Below, in pieces: positions 34,705 to 43,352 of a stretch of DNA of 64,000 nt. The notes under the pieces are model-generated. The model did no database searches, was not told the DNA's origin, and saw only the letters and a list, made by a program, of their open reading frames with translations. Both the position numbers and the translations under genes were made by a program. The stretch lies in NCBI GenBank assembly GCA_963666825.2, contig OY763044.2, forward strand, positions 4,960,001-5,024,000, read 5' to 3'. Origin of the DNA: Saccharicrinis sp963666825 (GTDB lineage Bacteria > Bacteroidota > Bacteroidia > Bacteroidales > Marinilabiliaceae). The first letter of the stretch is position 1, and every line of letters begins with the position of its first letter.

Positions 34705-35959
34705 TTTCTACGTTAGTTAAAGGAAGTTCTACGACAAATTTGTTATCGTAAACGTATTTACTAATTTCTTCTCCTACAAGATATCTATAACGTTTAGTTA
34801 AATTACTTAATCCAATTCCTGTTGAAACCTGATTTCCTGATTTTGGCTGATAATGATTTTCAACGGTTAATTTATTTTCAATATTAATGTATACTTTAAT
34901 GGTCATAGGATAATCATCACTAATTACATTATGCTTAATAATATTTTCGATTAAGGGTTGTAATGATAACGCTGGTAATTTTACTTTTGATTCTAATTCT
35001 TCATCAATCGAGATTTCAAAATTTAATTTATCTTCATATTTAATATCCAATAAGTATTGATACGCTTTTAAAAAGAAAATTTCCTCTTTTAAAGTTACTA
35101 ATTCCTGCCAGTTACCTTTTAAAATATATCTGAATAGATTTGATATTTCATTAATGAATTTAAGTGCTTTTTTATTTTGTTTTTCGCGCACTAAACCAGA
35201 TAAGGAGTTTAATGAATTAAAGAAAAAATGAGGGCTTATTTGTGCAGATAATGCTTCAAAACGATTCTGTAAACTCTCAGTTTTTAATTTTTCATTTTCA
35301 ATAAGCATGTTTTGTTGTTTGTAGAGTAGTTGATATAACTGACCAAACAATGTAACAGAAACAAAAATAAATATGCCTTTAAACAATACAATTCCATTTA
35401 AATACCAAGGAATTGGTTTAAATTGAAAATGGTTCTGAAGAGAAATTAATGAATTAATATAAATTCCAATATAACAAATAAATAAGGTTGAAAATACAAT
35501 TACATATGGCCTTATTTTAAATGGTATACTATGGTAAATAGGATTTCTTTTTTGACGGTTGGGGTTATTTATAATTAGTAACAACCATGTTAAAATAAAA
35601 AAGAATATGAAATCAAATATAATCCCTTTAATGTTATCACGTTTACCCACCATTGAAGGCAGGTAAATCTGATCATTTTTAAATGGATTATTATTATCAA
35701 ATTTTCCGTCTTTTATATTATCAGGTTTTTCTCCATTCATAGGAGGAGGAGGCATTTTATTAAACTCTGCATTATTAGGAGGAGCTGGTCTATCAGACAT
35801 ATCGTTGTTAAACCAGTGTTCTCTTGAATGCATATTAGGATTATCTGGTGATGATTCATCTAATAACCGTAATACATCCGGAAAGATTATAAATACACCA
35901 ATTAATAAAGCGACAAGGATGTTTATTATTTGCGTTTTATATAAATACTTTAAACTCAT
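34685..35959 (-). CDS. LytS-like sensor histidine kinase (His_kinase family)
   Basis: 424 residues. One N-terminal membrane helix (about 11-27) is followed by an extracytoplasmic segment (about 35-110) rich in Asn, Met and Pro (MPPPPMNG), then three further helices (about 112-131, 151-172, 186-208) and a coiled coil into the kinase. The phosphorylated histidine is H244 in ISPHFFFNSLN, and the ATPase has LQPLIENIIKH and GIGLSNL. The Met/Pro/Asn-rich loop is the likely sensing element. The signal is unknown. Confidence 0.92.
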   Translation of the reverse strand: MSLKYLYKTQIINILVALLIGVFIIFPDVLRLLDESSPDNPNMHSREHWFNNDMSDRPAPPNNAEFNKMPPPPMNGEKPDNIKDGKFDNNNPFKNDQIYLPSMVGKRDNIKGIIFDFIFFFILTWLLLIINNPNRQKRNPIYHSIPFKIRPYVIVFSTLFICYIGIYINSLISLQNHFQFKPIPWYLNGIVLFKGIFIFVSVTLFGQLYQLLYKQQNMLIENEKLKTESLQNRFEALSAQISPHFFFNSLNSLSGLVREKQNKKALKFINEISNLFRYILKGNWQELVTLKEEIFFLKAYQYLLDIKYEDKLNFEISIDEELESKVKLPALSLQPLIENIIKHNVISDDYPMTIKVYINIENKLTVENHYQPKSGNQVSTGIGLSNLTKRYRYLVGEEISKYVYDNKFVVELPLTNVENESSNN

Positions 35960-36046
35960 TACTATTAAAAATAATCCTAAAATATAGATAATGCAAAGAT
36001 GATAATTTTGTGTAAAATTTTCTTCCTTAATTCTTTGTTTTACTCT

Positions 36047-37762
36047 TCATAGTTCCGTTGAAGATATTGATCTTCTACCTCCGCTTGAACTTCCAATAGT
36101 TGTTATTTTACTTGAGATAGTAAATGATTGGTATAACGTTCCTGGAGAATATACTCCATTTGAATATAAACCACCTAATTCTGTTCCTGTTGAACTACCT
36201 CCTGTATAAATTGTATAAGTTGAACCCGAACTTAAATCAGGAGAAGAAATTACCATTGATGAATATTGTTTTGCCGGACTAAAAGTAGCAATATTATTAC
36301 CGCTACTATCCTGTATATGAAATATTGTTGTAGATGATAAACTTGATGTAAAGTTAATTAATGCACCATATTGTGAAGAGCTTGTGCTTGGAGCTTCTGC
36401 CATACCAGAACTACCTGCAGCTAAAAGTAATCCACCATTTACTTTGAAAGATCCATCGTAATCAAGTGCTCCATTACCGCTACTTGTAGGTCCATGTACC
36501 AGAACTGTTCCATCTGTCATAACACCTGAACCGTTCATGTCAAGTCCGTCACCACTTGCATAAACAATAATAGTTCCTCCGTTTATGTATAAATAATTGC
36601 TGCTTGATCCTGCTGCATTAACACCATCGTCTGATGAAGTTAATGTTATTTCTCCACCATTAATTGTAATTGTTGCTCCCTCCAGACCTTCGTATGATTT
36701 GGTAATCTCAATAGTTCCATTATCTATTTGAAGTTCTTTATCAGCATGTAAACCATCATCACTTGATGAAATAATAAAGCTACCATCACTAATTAGAACA
36801 TTTTTATCTGAATGAATTGCATCATCAGTACTGCTTATTGTAAAATCTCCATTTTCAACAGTGACTGTACTACCAGCTTTTAGTGCTTTACTAGAATTTA
36901 CGCTTCCTTTACAAGTAATTGAATAAGTACCGTCTACAATAGTTAGATCATTGTAAGCATAAATACCGTCAGCATACGATACTATTTCAAAATCAGCATC
37001 GTTTATCTTCACATATCCACAAGCACTGTTTTCATTATCAGATTTAATGGCATCACCTTCCGAATCAATTGTAAAGGTTCCATTGTTTATAACCAGATAA
37101 TCTTTTCCTCTGATTCCATCATCAGTTGCATTAACAGCATAAATACCTGAATTAATTACTAATCCATCTTTACTTGTTATACCATCTTTATAATTTGCAT
37201 TTACGGTAATAGAACCTGTTCCTGCCAATATTAAATCAGATTTTGAAAAAATTACAGCGTTTGCATCTTCATCTGTGTAAGAACTTCCATCAGTTACTGT
37301 ATTACTCGTATTATCATTTAAAATGATGATAGATCTTAATGATTTTTCAATATATATAGCAGGGTTATCTGAACAGGTAACACTAACGTTGTCAAGTATA
37401 AGTTTTACTACCGATTCATTATCTGTAGAAACTAGTATTTCTCCATCGCTAAGATTTCCTTGAAATAAATAGTTACCTTCAGAACTTACTGTTAATATTC
37501 CATCTTCGAAAGTAGCTCCTTCACCTGTAATTTCCGCAGTGTTGTCACTAAACACGACCGTTGTTACATCAGAGGAATCCCATTCATAATCTGTATCTTC
37601 TTCATAATATTCAGAGTAATTGTCATCATCATCATCGCTACTACTGCTACTTGAACTACTGCTGCTTCCGGATTCTGAATCTGAATCAATATCTCGTTCA
37701 CAGGCTCCTAAAAATAATATAATAATAAGAGCCAATAAATTAAATTTTACTGAGTTTAACAT
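36047..37762 (-). CDS. DUF4353 carbohydrate-binding-domain-type surface lipoprotein
   Basis: 571 residues. A lipoprotein signal (LFLGAC) is followed by a low-complexity Ser then Asp tract (about 32-50) that acts as a flexible linker. From about 90 to 440 there is a repeating right-handed beta-helix-like domain, with turns such as DDGIRGKD, DDAIHSDK, DDGLHADK and DDGVNAAG about every 20-25 residues. These acidic turns could bind Ca2+. The domain is annotated in databases as DUF4353 carbohydrate-binding. It lies divergently beside the VTC/DUF4956 operon, a neighbourhood I have seen recur. Confidence 0.85.
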   Translation of the reverse strand: MLNSVKFNLLALIIILFLGACERDIDSDSESGSSSSSSSSSSDDDDDNYSEYYEEDTDYEWDSSDVTTVVFSDNTAEITGEGATFEDGILTVSSEGNYLFQGNLSDGEILVSTDNESVVKLILDNVSVTCSDNPAIYIEKSLRSIIILNDNTSNTVTDGSSYTDEDANAVIFSKSDLILAGTGSITVNANYKDGITSKDGLVINSGIYAVNATDDGIRGKDYLVINNGTFTIDSEGDAIKSDNENSACGYVKINDADFEIVSYADGIYAYNDLTIVDGTYSITCKGSVNSSKALKAGSTVTVENGDFTISSTDDAIHSDKNVLISDGSFIISSSDDGLHADKELQIDNGTIEITKSYEGLEGATITINGGEITLTSSDDGVNAAGSSSNYLYINGGTIIVYASGDGLDMNGSGVMTDGTVLVHGPTSSGNGALDYDGSFKVNGGLLLAAGSSGMAEAPSTSSSQYGALINFTSSLSSTTIFHIQDSSGNNIATFSPAKQYSSMVISSPDLSSGSTYTIYTGGSSTGTELGGLYSNGVYSPGTLYQSFTISSKITTIGSSSGGRRSISSTEL

Positions 37763-38191
37763 TGCTAATATAGTTTGAATTATTAGGTAAAATTAAATTG
37801 ACATTAGATAATAGATTTAAATCTTATCAGGGAAATGGCATTAATACAGGGTGAAGTGGGAAATTTTTCGATACCATAATTTATTATTTACTTTTAGCGT
37901 AAATGCCTTTAAAATAAGATTATATAGTGTTTTTTTTAAGGATATTGTGATTTTTATAAAAATCCTACTTCACCCTGAAAAAATTCCGCTTAACCTTATT
38001 TTGTCAATTTTACCAATAAATAATGCAGTATTATCGCACTTACAAATTATTTATTAGTCTTTTAGTTAAGATTCATTTTAATAATTTATTAAGTATTTGA
38101 AACAGGAATAGAGTTAGGGTGTCAATATAAATTCAGTTTAACTGTATTTACTCAAAAATGGCATTAAACTTATAAAATTTACACAGGAACT
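37763..38191. other. Divergent promoter region with a long-range inverted repeat
   Basis: Gene-free 430 bases between the DUF4353 gene and the VTC-domain gene. CAGGGTGAAGTGGG (37847-37860) is the inverted copy of CCTACTTCACCCTG (37964-37977) with one mismatch, with arms about 103 bases apart. AAATGGCATTAA occurs at 37833-37844 and again at 38156-38167. These look like binding sites for a shared regulator. A 68-codon frame at 37851 is judged spurious. Confidence 0.45.
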
Positions 38192-38962
38192 ATGGATAGG
38201 ATTGAAACAAGATTTTTTGACCCGATTCATATTGATCAAATGAATAATGTGAAATTAATGGATCGGACAGATACAAAGTATTGCGTAGAATTGAATCAGC
38301 TACAAGATATTTTAAATGAAATTAGTTCTGATTATTATGCATTATCAATTGAGAATAAGAATCAATTAAAATATGCAACAACTTATTACGATACATATTC
38401 CCGACATATGTATGGAAATCATCATCGTGGTAAGTTAAACAGGTATAAAATTCGAAAAAGGACCTATCTTATTTCTGATTTAAGTTTTTTAGAAATTAAG
38501 TTTAAGTCTAATAAGGGAAGAACTATTAAAAACAGGATAGAAATTCCTCAAAAGTTCCAGTTTTTAACTCAAGATGAACAGACATTTATAGCAGAAAATA
38601 CTCCCTATAAAACACATCAATTATATCCTGTATTAAATAATAATTTCACAAGACTTACGCTGGTAAATAAGGAGTTAAAGGAGCGTTGTACCATAGATTT
38701 TAATCTAAGATTTTTTAATGATGATCGTTTAGTAAAATTAGATGATCTTGTAATTGTTGAGATTAAAACAGAAAAACGTAGCGAAAATTCAAGTTTAATA
38801 AATGCCTTAAGAAAAAGAAAAATATTGGCTGGTGGTTTTAGCAAATATTGTATTGGACTTTCATTTATTGAAGATTCAATTAAGAAAAATGCTTTTAAAC
38901 CAAAATTAAGGGCAATCGAAAATAAATATCATTTTACTTATCAACTTCAAGAAGTTATTTAA
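38192..38962 (+). CDS. VTC-domain (polyphosphate polymerase-like) protein
   Basis: 256 residues. The sequence runs RTDTKYCVEL, a YYDTYSRHMYGNHH strand, RYKIRKRTY, LEIKFKSNKGRTIKNR and VIVEIKTEKR, the ordered basic and acidic residues lining the tunnel of VTC4/CYTH-type triphosphate enzymes. In eukaryotes the domain makes polyphosphate from ATP; bacterial versions are mostly uncharacterised. It is followed after 3 bases by DUF4956, its usual neighbour. Confidence 0.88.
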   Translation: MDRIETRFFDPIHIDQMNNVKLMDRTDTKYCVELNQLQDILNEISSDYYALSIENKNQLKYATTYYDTYSRHMYGNHHRGKLNRYKIRKRTYLISDLSFLEIKFKSNKGRTIKNRIEIPQKFQFLTQDEQTFIAENTPYKTHQLYPVLNNNFTRLTLVNKELKERCTIDFNLRFFNDDRLVKLDDLVIVEIKTEKRSENSSLINALRKRKILAGGFSKYCIGLSFIEDSIKKNAFKPKLRAIENKYHFTYQLQEVI

Positions 38963-38965
38963 ATC

Positions 38966-39664
38966 ATGCTGAATTCTTTATTTCAAATATCAGAACAGAA
39001 TACAAATCTTTTATCGGCTGTAGATAGCTGGGACAAAAGTTTATGCCTGTTTGGCATTCAAATTATCGATATAAGTGGTTTTACAGAACTGGCTGTTCGT
39101 TTTTTATTTAATACAGCGCTGTTATTGTTAGTGGTACACTTTATTTATGCTAAAAATAGTCGTAGAAAAGATTTTTACTTTTCCTATTTATCCATTGGAG
39201 TTGTAGTTTTTCTTTTGTGTTTCTTACTGAACAGTGTAAAACTTGAGCTTGGTTTTGCCATGGGATTATTTGCCATTTTTGGTATCATTAGGTATAGAAC
39301 CGATGCAATTCCAATTAAGGAAATGACCTATTTATTTATTGTTATAGGTATTTCTGTAATGAATGCTTTGGCACATACAAAACTTAGTTATTCAGAACTA
39401 ATATTTACCAATGCAATTATCATAATCGGCCTTTGGTTTCTTGAAAAGCGTTTAAGATTAAAGCAGGAGCAAAGTGTTACTTTAATTTATGAGAAAATAG
39501 AGAATATCCATAAAGCAAATTCTACTGAATTACTTGAAGATCTTAGAGATCGTACTGGAATAGAGATTAAAAGATATGAAGTTAATAAGATTGATTTTTT
39601 AAGGGATGTTGCTGAAATAACTTTGTATTTCAATGTAAATGGTAGTATTGAGGATCAGGATTAA
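38966..39664 (+). CDS. DUF4956 membrane protein
   Basis: 232 residues. Four to five hydrophobic helices (about 40-155), with the diagnostic core GLFAIFGIIRYRTDAIPIKEMTY, are followed by a cytosolic C-terminal domain (about 170-232). DUF4956 proteins almost always neighbour VTC-domain proteins and may form a membrane complex with them, possibly channelling a polymer product. This is family context, not shown by the sequence. Confidence 0.9.
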   Translation: MLNSLFQISEQNTNLLSAVDSWDKSLCLFGIQIIDISGFTELAVRFLFNTALLLLVVHFIYAKNSRRKDFYFSYLSIGVVVFLLCFLLNSVKLELGFAMGLFAIFGIIRYRTDAIPIKEMTYLFIVIGISVMNALAHTKLSYSELIFTNAIIIIGLWFLEKRLRLKQEQSVTLIYEKIENIHKANSTELLEDLRDRTGIEIKRYEVNKIDFLRDVAEITLYFNVNGSIEDQD

Positions 39665-39665
39665 T

Positions 39666-40337
39666 ATGAGGATTATGAATAAATTTTGGATAAAGACCTT
39701 ATATATTAGTGGGGCTGTTTTACTAATCTTTAGCTGTGAATTTTCGCTAAATGCACAAACAGTAGAAAAGGAATGGCAAACCAGAATTGGGGCAAAAGCA
39801 TCGTTTGATATCATAGATAATTTAACGCTTGAAATTTCACCAGAACTACGTTTTGATAATGAGTTTAAACTTGATAAATATTTATTAGATGGTGGTTTAG
39901 AATACGATTTATTAAAGAATTTATCAGCAGGTGTAGGATATAGACTTTTAGCAAATAAAAAAAATAGTGGAGATACAGAATATCTTCACCGATATAAGTT
40001 TTTTGCAGCTTATAAAGCCAAGATAGAAAGATGGAAACCTGGTTTTAAATTATCATACGCAGATTATTCTGATGATGAAGAAGAGGATTCAGAATTTTTG
40101 CGACCAAAAGTGTCTTTAGGATATAACATACCTAAAAGTAAGATTACTCCGGAAATAGAAGTGGAATATTTTTATCAAATTCCTTCATCTGATTGGTATA
40201 AAGTTAGATACGGTTTTAACCTGGACTATAAGATTAATAAAAGAAATTACATTAACCTAGGTTATTCGCTAGACTATTACTTAAATGAATATTTTAACAG
40301 AAATATCATTGAAGTATGTTATAAATTGAAATTTTAG
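39666..40337 (+). CDS. DUF2490 outer-membrane beta-barrel protein
   Basis: About 223 residues from the ATG at 39666, one base after the DUF4956 stop. A signal peptide ends near LNAQT (a cysteine in LIFSCEF could alternatively be a lipobox). The rest alternates strands typical of a small DUF2490 barrel (WQTRIGAKASFDI, YRLLANKKN, YNIPKSKITPEIEVEY) and ends in an aromatic residue after YKLKF. As third gene of the VTC/DUF4956 operon it may be the outer-membrane part of the same system. Confidence 0.85.
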   Translation: MRIMNKFWIKTLYISGAVLLIFSCEFSLNAQTVEKEWQTRIGAKASFDIIDNLTLEISPELRFDNEFKLDKYLLDGGLEYDLLKNLSAGVGYRLLANKKNSGDTEYLHRYKFFAAYKAKIERWKPGFKLSYADYSDDEEEDSEFLRPKVSLGYNIPKSKITPEIEVEYFYQIPSSDWYKVRYGFNLDYKINKRNYINLGYSLDYYLNEYFNRNIIEVCYKLKF

Positions 40338-40412
40338 CTTCCATAAGGTAGTTCAAAATAAAAGAACCTTTTCATATTTGACAAGGATTAATGCTAATTA
40401 ACATCTGACTTT

Positions 40413-40448
40413 AAGAGGCTGTTCAATATACTTATTGAACAGCCTCTT
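40413..40448. terminator. Bidirectional terminator hairpin
   Basis: AAGAGGCTGTTCAATA and its exact complement form a 16-bp stem with a 4-base loop (TACT), between the convergent DUF2490 and C1-peptidase genes. A short T run follows on the plus side. Confidence 0.85.
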
Positions 40449-40463
40449 TACTTTATCATCCTT

Positions 40464-41834
40464 TTAAAACATTGGATCCCATGGAGGTAACATTTCAGAC
40501 TTTTGATTGTAAATATCCAATACCTTTTGACTAATAAACTTCTTGTTTACTACAATGCGAAACATGTATTCATTAAACCATTGATCTGTAAAGGTTAGAT
40601 ATCCATTTTCTCCGGAGTCTGCACCCCAGCTATTTTCAAACTGCCATTTTACAGGATTTTCATCTTTATCAACTTCTACTGCAACTAATGCCATACCATG
40701 AGAAGAACCACTATCGTGAGTTTGAATACGCTGTTTTTTATTCATTTCGAAAGGGATATTGTAAACAGCTTCAAAGTTGTAATTATCCACATCTAATACA
40801 CCAAAATCTTTACGTAATTGCTTACCTACATCACATGAAGCATACATGGCTTCATTATTTTTTATTGATTCAATACAAAATTGTTTAATTACTTCATTAG
40901 GAAGGTTTACATAATGCCAGTTTTCACCCTCTTCAACATTACGGTAGTTTTCTATTTCGTAGTGTTTATAGTAATCACGTGAAGGATCATTCATTAGCAT
41001 TACATAATCATTTAGGTTTATATCACCTAAAACCTCTTTCATAAATGTTTGAGGAGTATAACTTTTGTTTTCAGTAACCTTACCATCTTTATCTTTATAT
41101 CGATAATCGAAGTTTACTGGTGGTTCTCCCAAATTTAAAACTAACATACGATATACAACACCAAGCATTTCAACTTTACGTTCGTGTATTTGCTTGTCAC
41201 TTTTACCTTCATTTTTCATATCACGCAGTTCTAAAGCTTGCTCTCTTAATTTACGATTTAGTAAGCGTGTTAACCAGCTTGTATGGTTACTTGAATAAGT
41301 TTCCTCCATTGCCTCTTTGGGTATCATACCGTATTTATTGGCAAGATTTACAAAATTAATCCATTGTCCGCCATCATCTACGGGTAATTTAAAGTACCAA
41401 CTTACTTTTTCATCATCAAAACTATGGTCTGCAGTTTTTAATATATTATTTAGGAATAAATTAGATTTTTCAAATAAGTCCCAGAAATACAAGTAGTTTT
41501 GAGAGAATTCAAAAGTACCTACGTTGAAGTGCTGCATTGCTATTGGACGAAAAACATTTAAAGAGGTAAATAACCAACATCGACCTGAACTATTTTGATT
41601 GGTAATTCCGGAAACATCAACTCGATAAGTAAAGTAATGATCATTCGTTCCTTCGTTTTCACGGTTCCAGGCAATCTCTTTGATTGGATTGGAAGAAAGC
41701 GCATTTTCCATCGCTTTTGTATAATTATCTTTTACAAAGCTTTCTCTTATTTTATTTAAATCCTTTTGATTTACGGTTTGCGACATTCCTAAAAAGGGCA
41801 AGGATAATCCAGCTATTATCAATAACTTTTTCAT
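40464..41834 (-). CDS. Bleomycin hydrolase-like C1 cysteine peptidase, exported
   Basis: 456 residues with a signal peptide (MKKLLIIAGLSLPFLGMSQ). Catalytic C86 lies in NSSGRCWLFTSL, the histidine in GSSHGMALVAVE, and the asparagine in WQFENSWG. That is the C1B (bleomycin hydrolase/PepC) arrangement, though cytosolic family members lack signal peptides. It is probably a periplasmic or surface aminopeptidase. A hairpin terminator lies just beyond its stop. Confidence 0.92.
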   Translation of the reverse strand: MKKLLIIAGLSLPFLGMSQTVNQKDLNKIRESFVKDNYTKAMENALSSNPIKEIAWNRENEGTNDHYFTYRVDVSGITNQNSSGRCWLFTSLNVFRPIAMQHFNVGTFEFSQNYLYFWDLFEKSNLFLNNILKTADHSFDDEKVSWYFKLPVDDGGQWINFVNLANKYGMIPKEAMEETYSSNHTSWLTRLLNRKLREQALELRDMKNEGKSDKQIHERKVEMLGVVYRMLVLNLGEPPVNFDYRYKDKDGKVTENKSYTPQTFMKEVLGDINLNDYVMLMNDPSRDYYKHYEIENYRNVEEGENWHYVNLPNEVIKQFCIESIKNNEAMYASCDVGKQLRKDFGVLDVDNYNFEAVYNIPFEMNKKQRIQTHDSGSSHGMALVAVEVDKDENPVKWQFENSWGADSGENGYLTFTDQWFNEYMFRIVVNKKFISQKVLDIYNQKSEMLPPWDPMF

Positions 41835-41912
41835 TGCTAATTATTTTTATATGATTTTATTTATTCCAGAATAAACAATACTGCAATAATAGCAATTACA
41901 TAAAACATAAAA

Positions 41913-41939
41913 ACTGATATTAATTATCTTAAAATCAGT
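41913..41939 (-). terminator. Terminator-like hairpin after the CorA gene
   Basis: On the minus strand ACTGATTTTAA pairs with TTAATATCAGT (one mismatch), with a 5-base loop and a T5 run. It lies about 135 bases past the CorA stop and upstream of the C1 peptidase start. Confidence 0.5.
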
Positions 41940-42074
41940 TATTTTTATCTTGAAGCAGAATGTAAAGGGAATCGGAGGTTTCTAATTCTTACAAATAGAG
42001 ATCCCGTTACAAGAAAATTAATTGAAATGTTATTGTTGAGATGAAAACTTTAGTTTATAAATTTATATTCGATA

Positions 42075-43004
42075 TTAAAACCACTGCCTTTTTCTGAATA
42101 TCAGAACACCTAATACAGAAAGAACCAATGAACCTAATAAAATAGATGGCATTGCCCACATTGAATGCTCCATGAAATTAGGCACATTCATTCCAAACAT
42201 ACTTGCAATTAAAGTAGGAATCATAAGTATGATGGAAATAAGGGTTAATTGTTTCATAACTACGTTCAGATTGTTCGAAATTACTGAAGCAAAAGTATCC
42301 ATCATGCCACTTTGAATATTTGAATAAATTTGTGCCATTTCAAGTGCCTGTTTATTTTCAATAAAAGCATCCTCCAGCAAATCCTCATTAATTTCAGTTG
42401 TGATCTTTTTAGAATTCCTAAGTTTTGCTAAAACAATCTCATTTGCTTTAATAGAAGTGATGAAGAATACCAAACACTTTTCCATTTTTAGCAATTTATT
42501 TAACTCCTTATTTTTGATTGACTTTTCAATATCTTGTTCAATCATAGAAGTCATTCTGTTGATGTGTTTTAGATATTTTAGATACAAGCTACCAGTGCGT
42601 AAAAACAAACGCAAAATAAAATTGATACTATCTGTTATTTCGTGATAATGATCTCTGAAAGGAGAGGGCTTATCTATAGGTAAAATCTCGTTGTCTTTGG
42701 CACATAGAGTTAATGTAAATTCACTAGTAATGAATATGCCTAATGGTATGGTATTAAAAGGAACTCCATTATCTTTTACTACTACAGGAATCCTTAAGAT
42801 AATTAAAGTCCAGTGATCATCAAACTCAATACGTGGTCTCTCATCCTGGTCTAAGATATCATTAATTAGATCAGTAGGTAATCCAAATTCGTCGCTTAGT
42901 TTATATATTTGGGTGTCAGTTGGATTAGTCACATTAATCCAGCATCCTTTTTGCGGTCTGTCAATTTCGACATAACCACCGAAGGTTTTAAAAATTTTGA
43001 TCAT
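42075..43004 (-). CDS. corA: CorA-family divalent cation channel
   Basis: 309 residues from the ATG at 43004, which is preceded by GAGGAG seven bases away; a GTG at 43019 would be an unlikely longer start. A large cytosolic N-terminal domain is followed by two C-terminal membrane helices, with the GMN filter motif in SMFGMNVPNF. CorA channels bring Mg2+ (or Co/Ni/Zn) into the cell. A 16-residue upstream ORF and alternative hairpins in its leader suggest regulated expression. Confidence 0.92.
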   Translation of the reverse strand: MIKIFKTFGGYVEIDRPQKGCWINVTNPTDTQIYKLSDEFGLPTDLINDILDQDERPRIEFDDHWTLIILRIPVVVKDNGVPFNTIPLGIFITSEFTLTLCAKDNEILPIDKPSPFRDHYHEITDSINFILRLFLRTGSLYLKYLKHINRMTSMIEQDIEKSIKNKELNKLLKMEKCLVFFITSIKANEIVLAKLRNSKKITTEINEDLLEDAFIENKQALEMAQIYSNIQSGMMDTFASVISNNLNVVMKQLTLISIILMIPTLIASMFGMNVPNFMEHSMWAMPSILLGSLVLSVLGVLIFRKRQWF

Positions 43005-43023
43005 GATACGTCTCCTCACAATT

Positions 43024-43054
43024 ATTCTGTAAGGAAACAGAAGCCCCTACAGAA
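43024..43054 (-). promoter_or_regulatory. Alternative hairpins in the corA leader
   Basis: In the mRNA one ACAGAA (43030-43025) can pair with either of two TTCTGT copies: 43042-43037 (short hairpin) or 43054-43049, the latter extended by GGGG/TCCT with G-U pairs to about 11 bp. The upstream copy overlaps the end of the leader ORF, so a stalled or terminating ribosome would shift the balance. Confidence 0.4.
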
Positions 43055-43097
43055 GTTCTACAACAATTAATTTACTATGATACGGGTCTTCGTCCAT
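43047..43097 (-). CDS. Putative 16-residue leader peptide upstream of corA
   Basis: ATG at 43097 encodes MDEDPYHSKLIVVELL and ends in TAG at 43047, 43 bases before the corA start and in its frame. No ribosome site stronger than those of other genes here is visible. Acidic residues plus proline resemble translation-sensing leader peptides such as those of Mg2+ transporter genes (mgtL/corL-type). The coding call is inferential, but the sequence position is suggestive. Confidence 0.45.
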   Translation of the reverse strand: MDEDPYHSKLIVVELL

Positions 43098-43298
43098 TTT
43101 TGTAATTTTTATTAACAGCCTGCAAAAGTACTTTTATTTCAGAATTAATCTTTAATTTATTCAATTAATTTCAACTTAAATCATATTAATAAAGTAGATA
43201 GATTCTTGTTTTATACCTGTTAAGTGTCATATATACAGTGGTATACCTGCTTTATATTTTGTGCATATTTCTACTTACAATATATAAGTTGCTCAGAT
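43098..43298. other. Gene-free stretch between the corA leader and the TonB-receptor terminator
   Basis: About 200 AT-rich bases that should hold the corA promoter. A GTATAC-rich tract (43235-43250) with CATATATACAGTGGTATACC is the only repeat-like element seen. No consensus promoter or riboswitch was recognised. A 62-codon plus-strand frame at 43224 is judged spurious. Confidence 0.4.
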
Positions 43299-43328
43299 AA
43301 AAAAAAAGGGAAAATATCTGTATTTCCC
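43299..43328 (-). terminator. Rho-independent terminator after the TonB receptor gene
   Basis: On the minus strand GGGAAATA and TATTTTCCC form the stem around CAGA, followed by a run of nine to ten T residues. It lies 25 bases past the receptor stop codon. Confidence 0.85.
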
Positions 43329-43352
43329 CTCTTTTTGTTTGTATTTGCTTTG

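Noticed and set aside
37851..38057. 68-codon plus-strand ORF in the divergent DUF4353/VTC region
   Set aside because: No similarity to known proteins by eye, and it spans the inverted repeat of the promoter region; more likely a chance frame in AT-rich DNA.
40976..40981. Another CACGTG core in the C1 peptidase gene
   Set aside because: Only the core and two flanking bases match parS.
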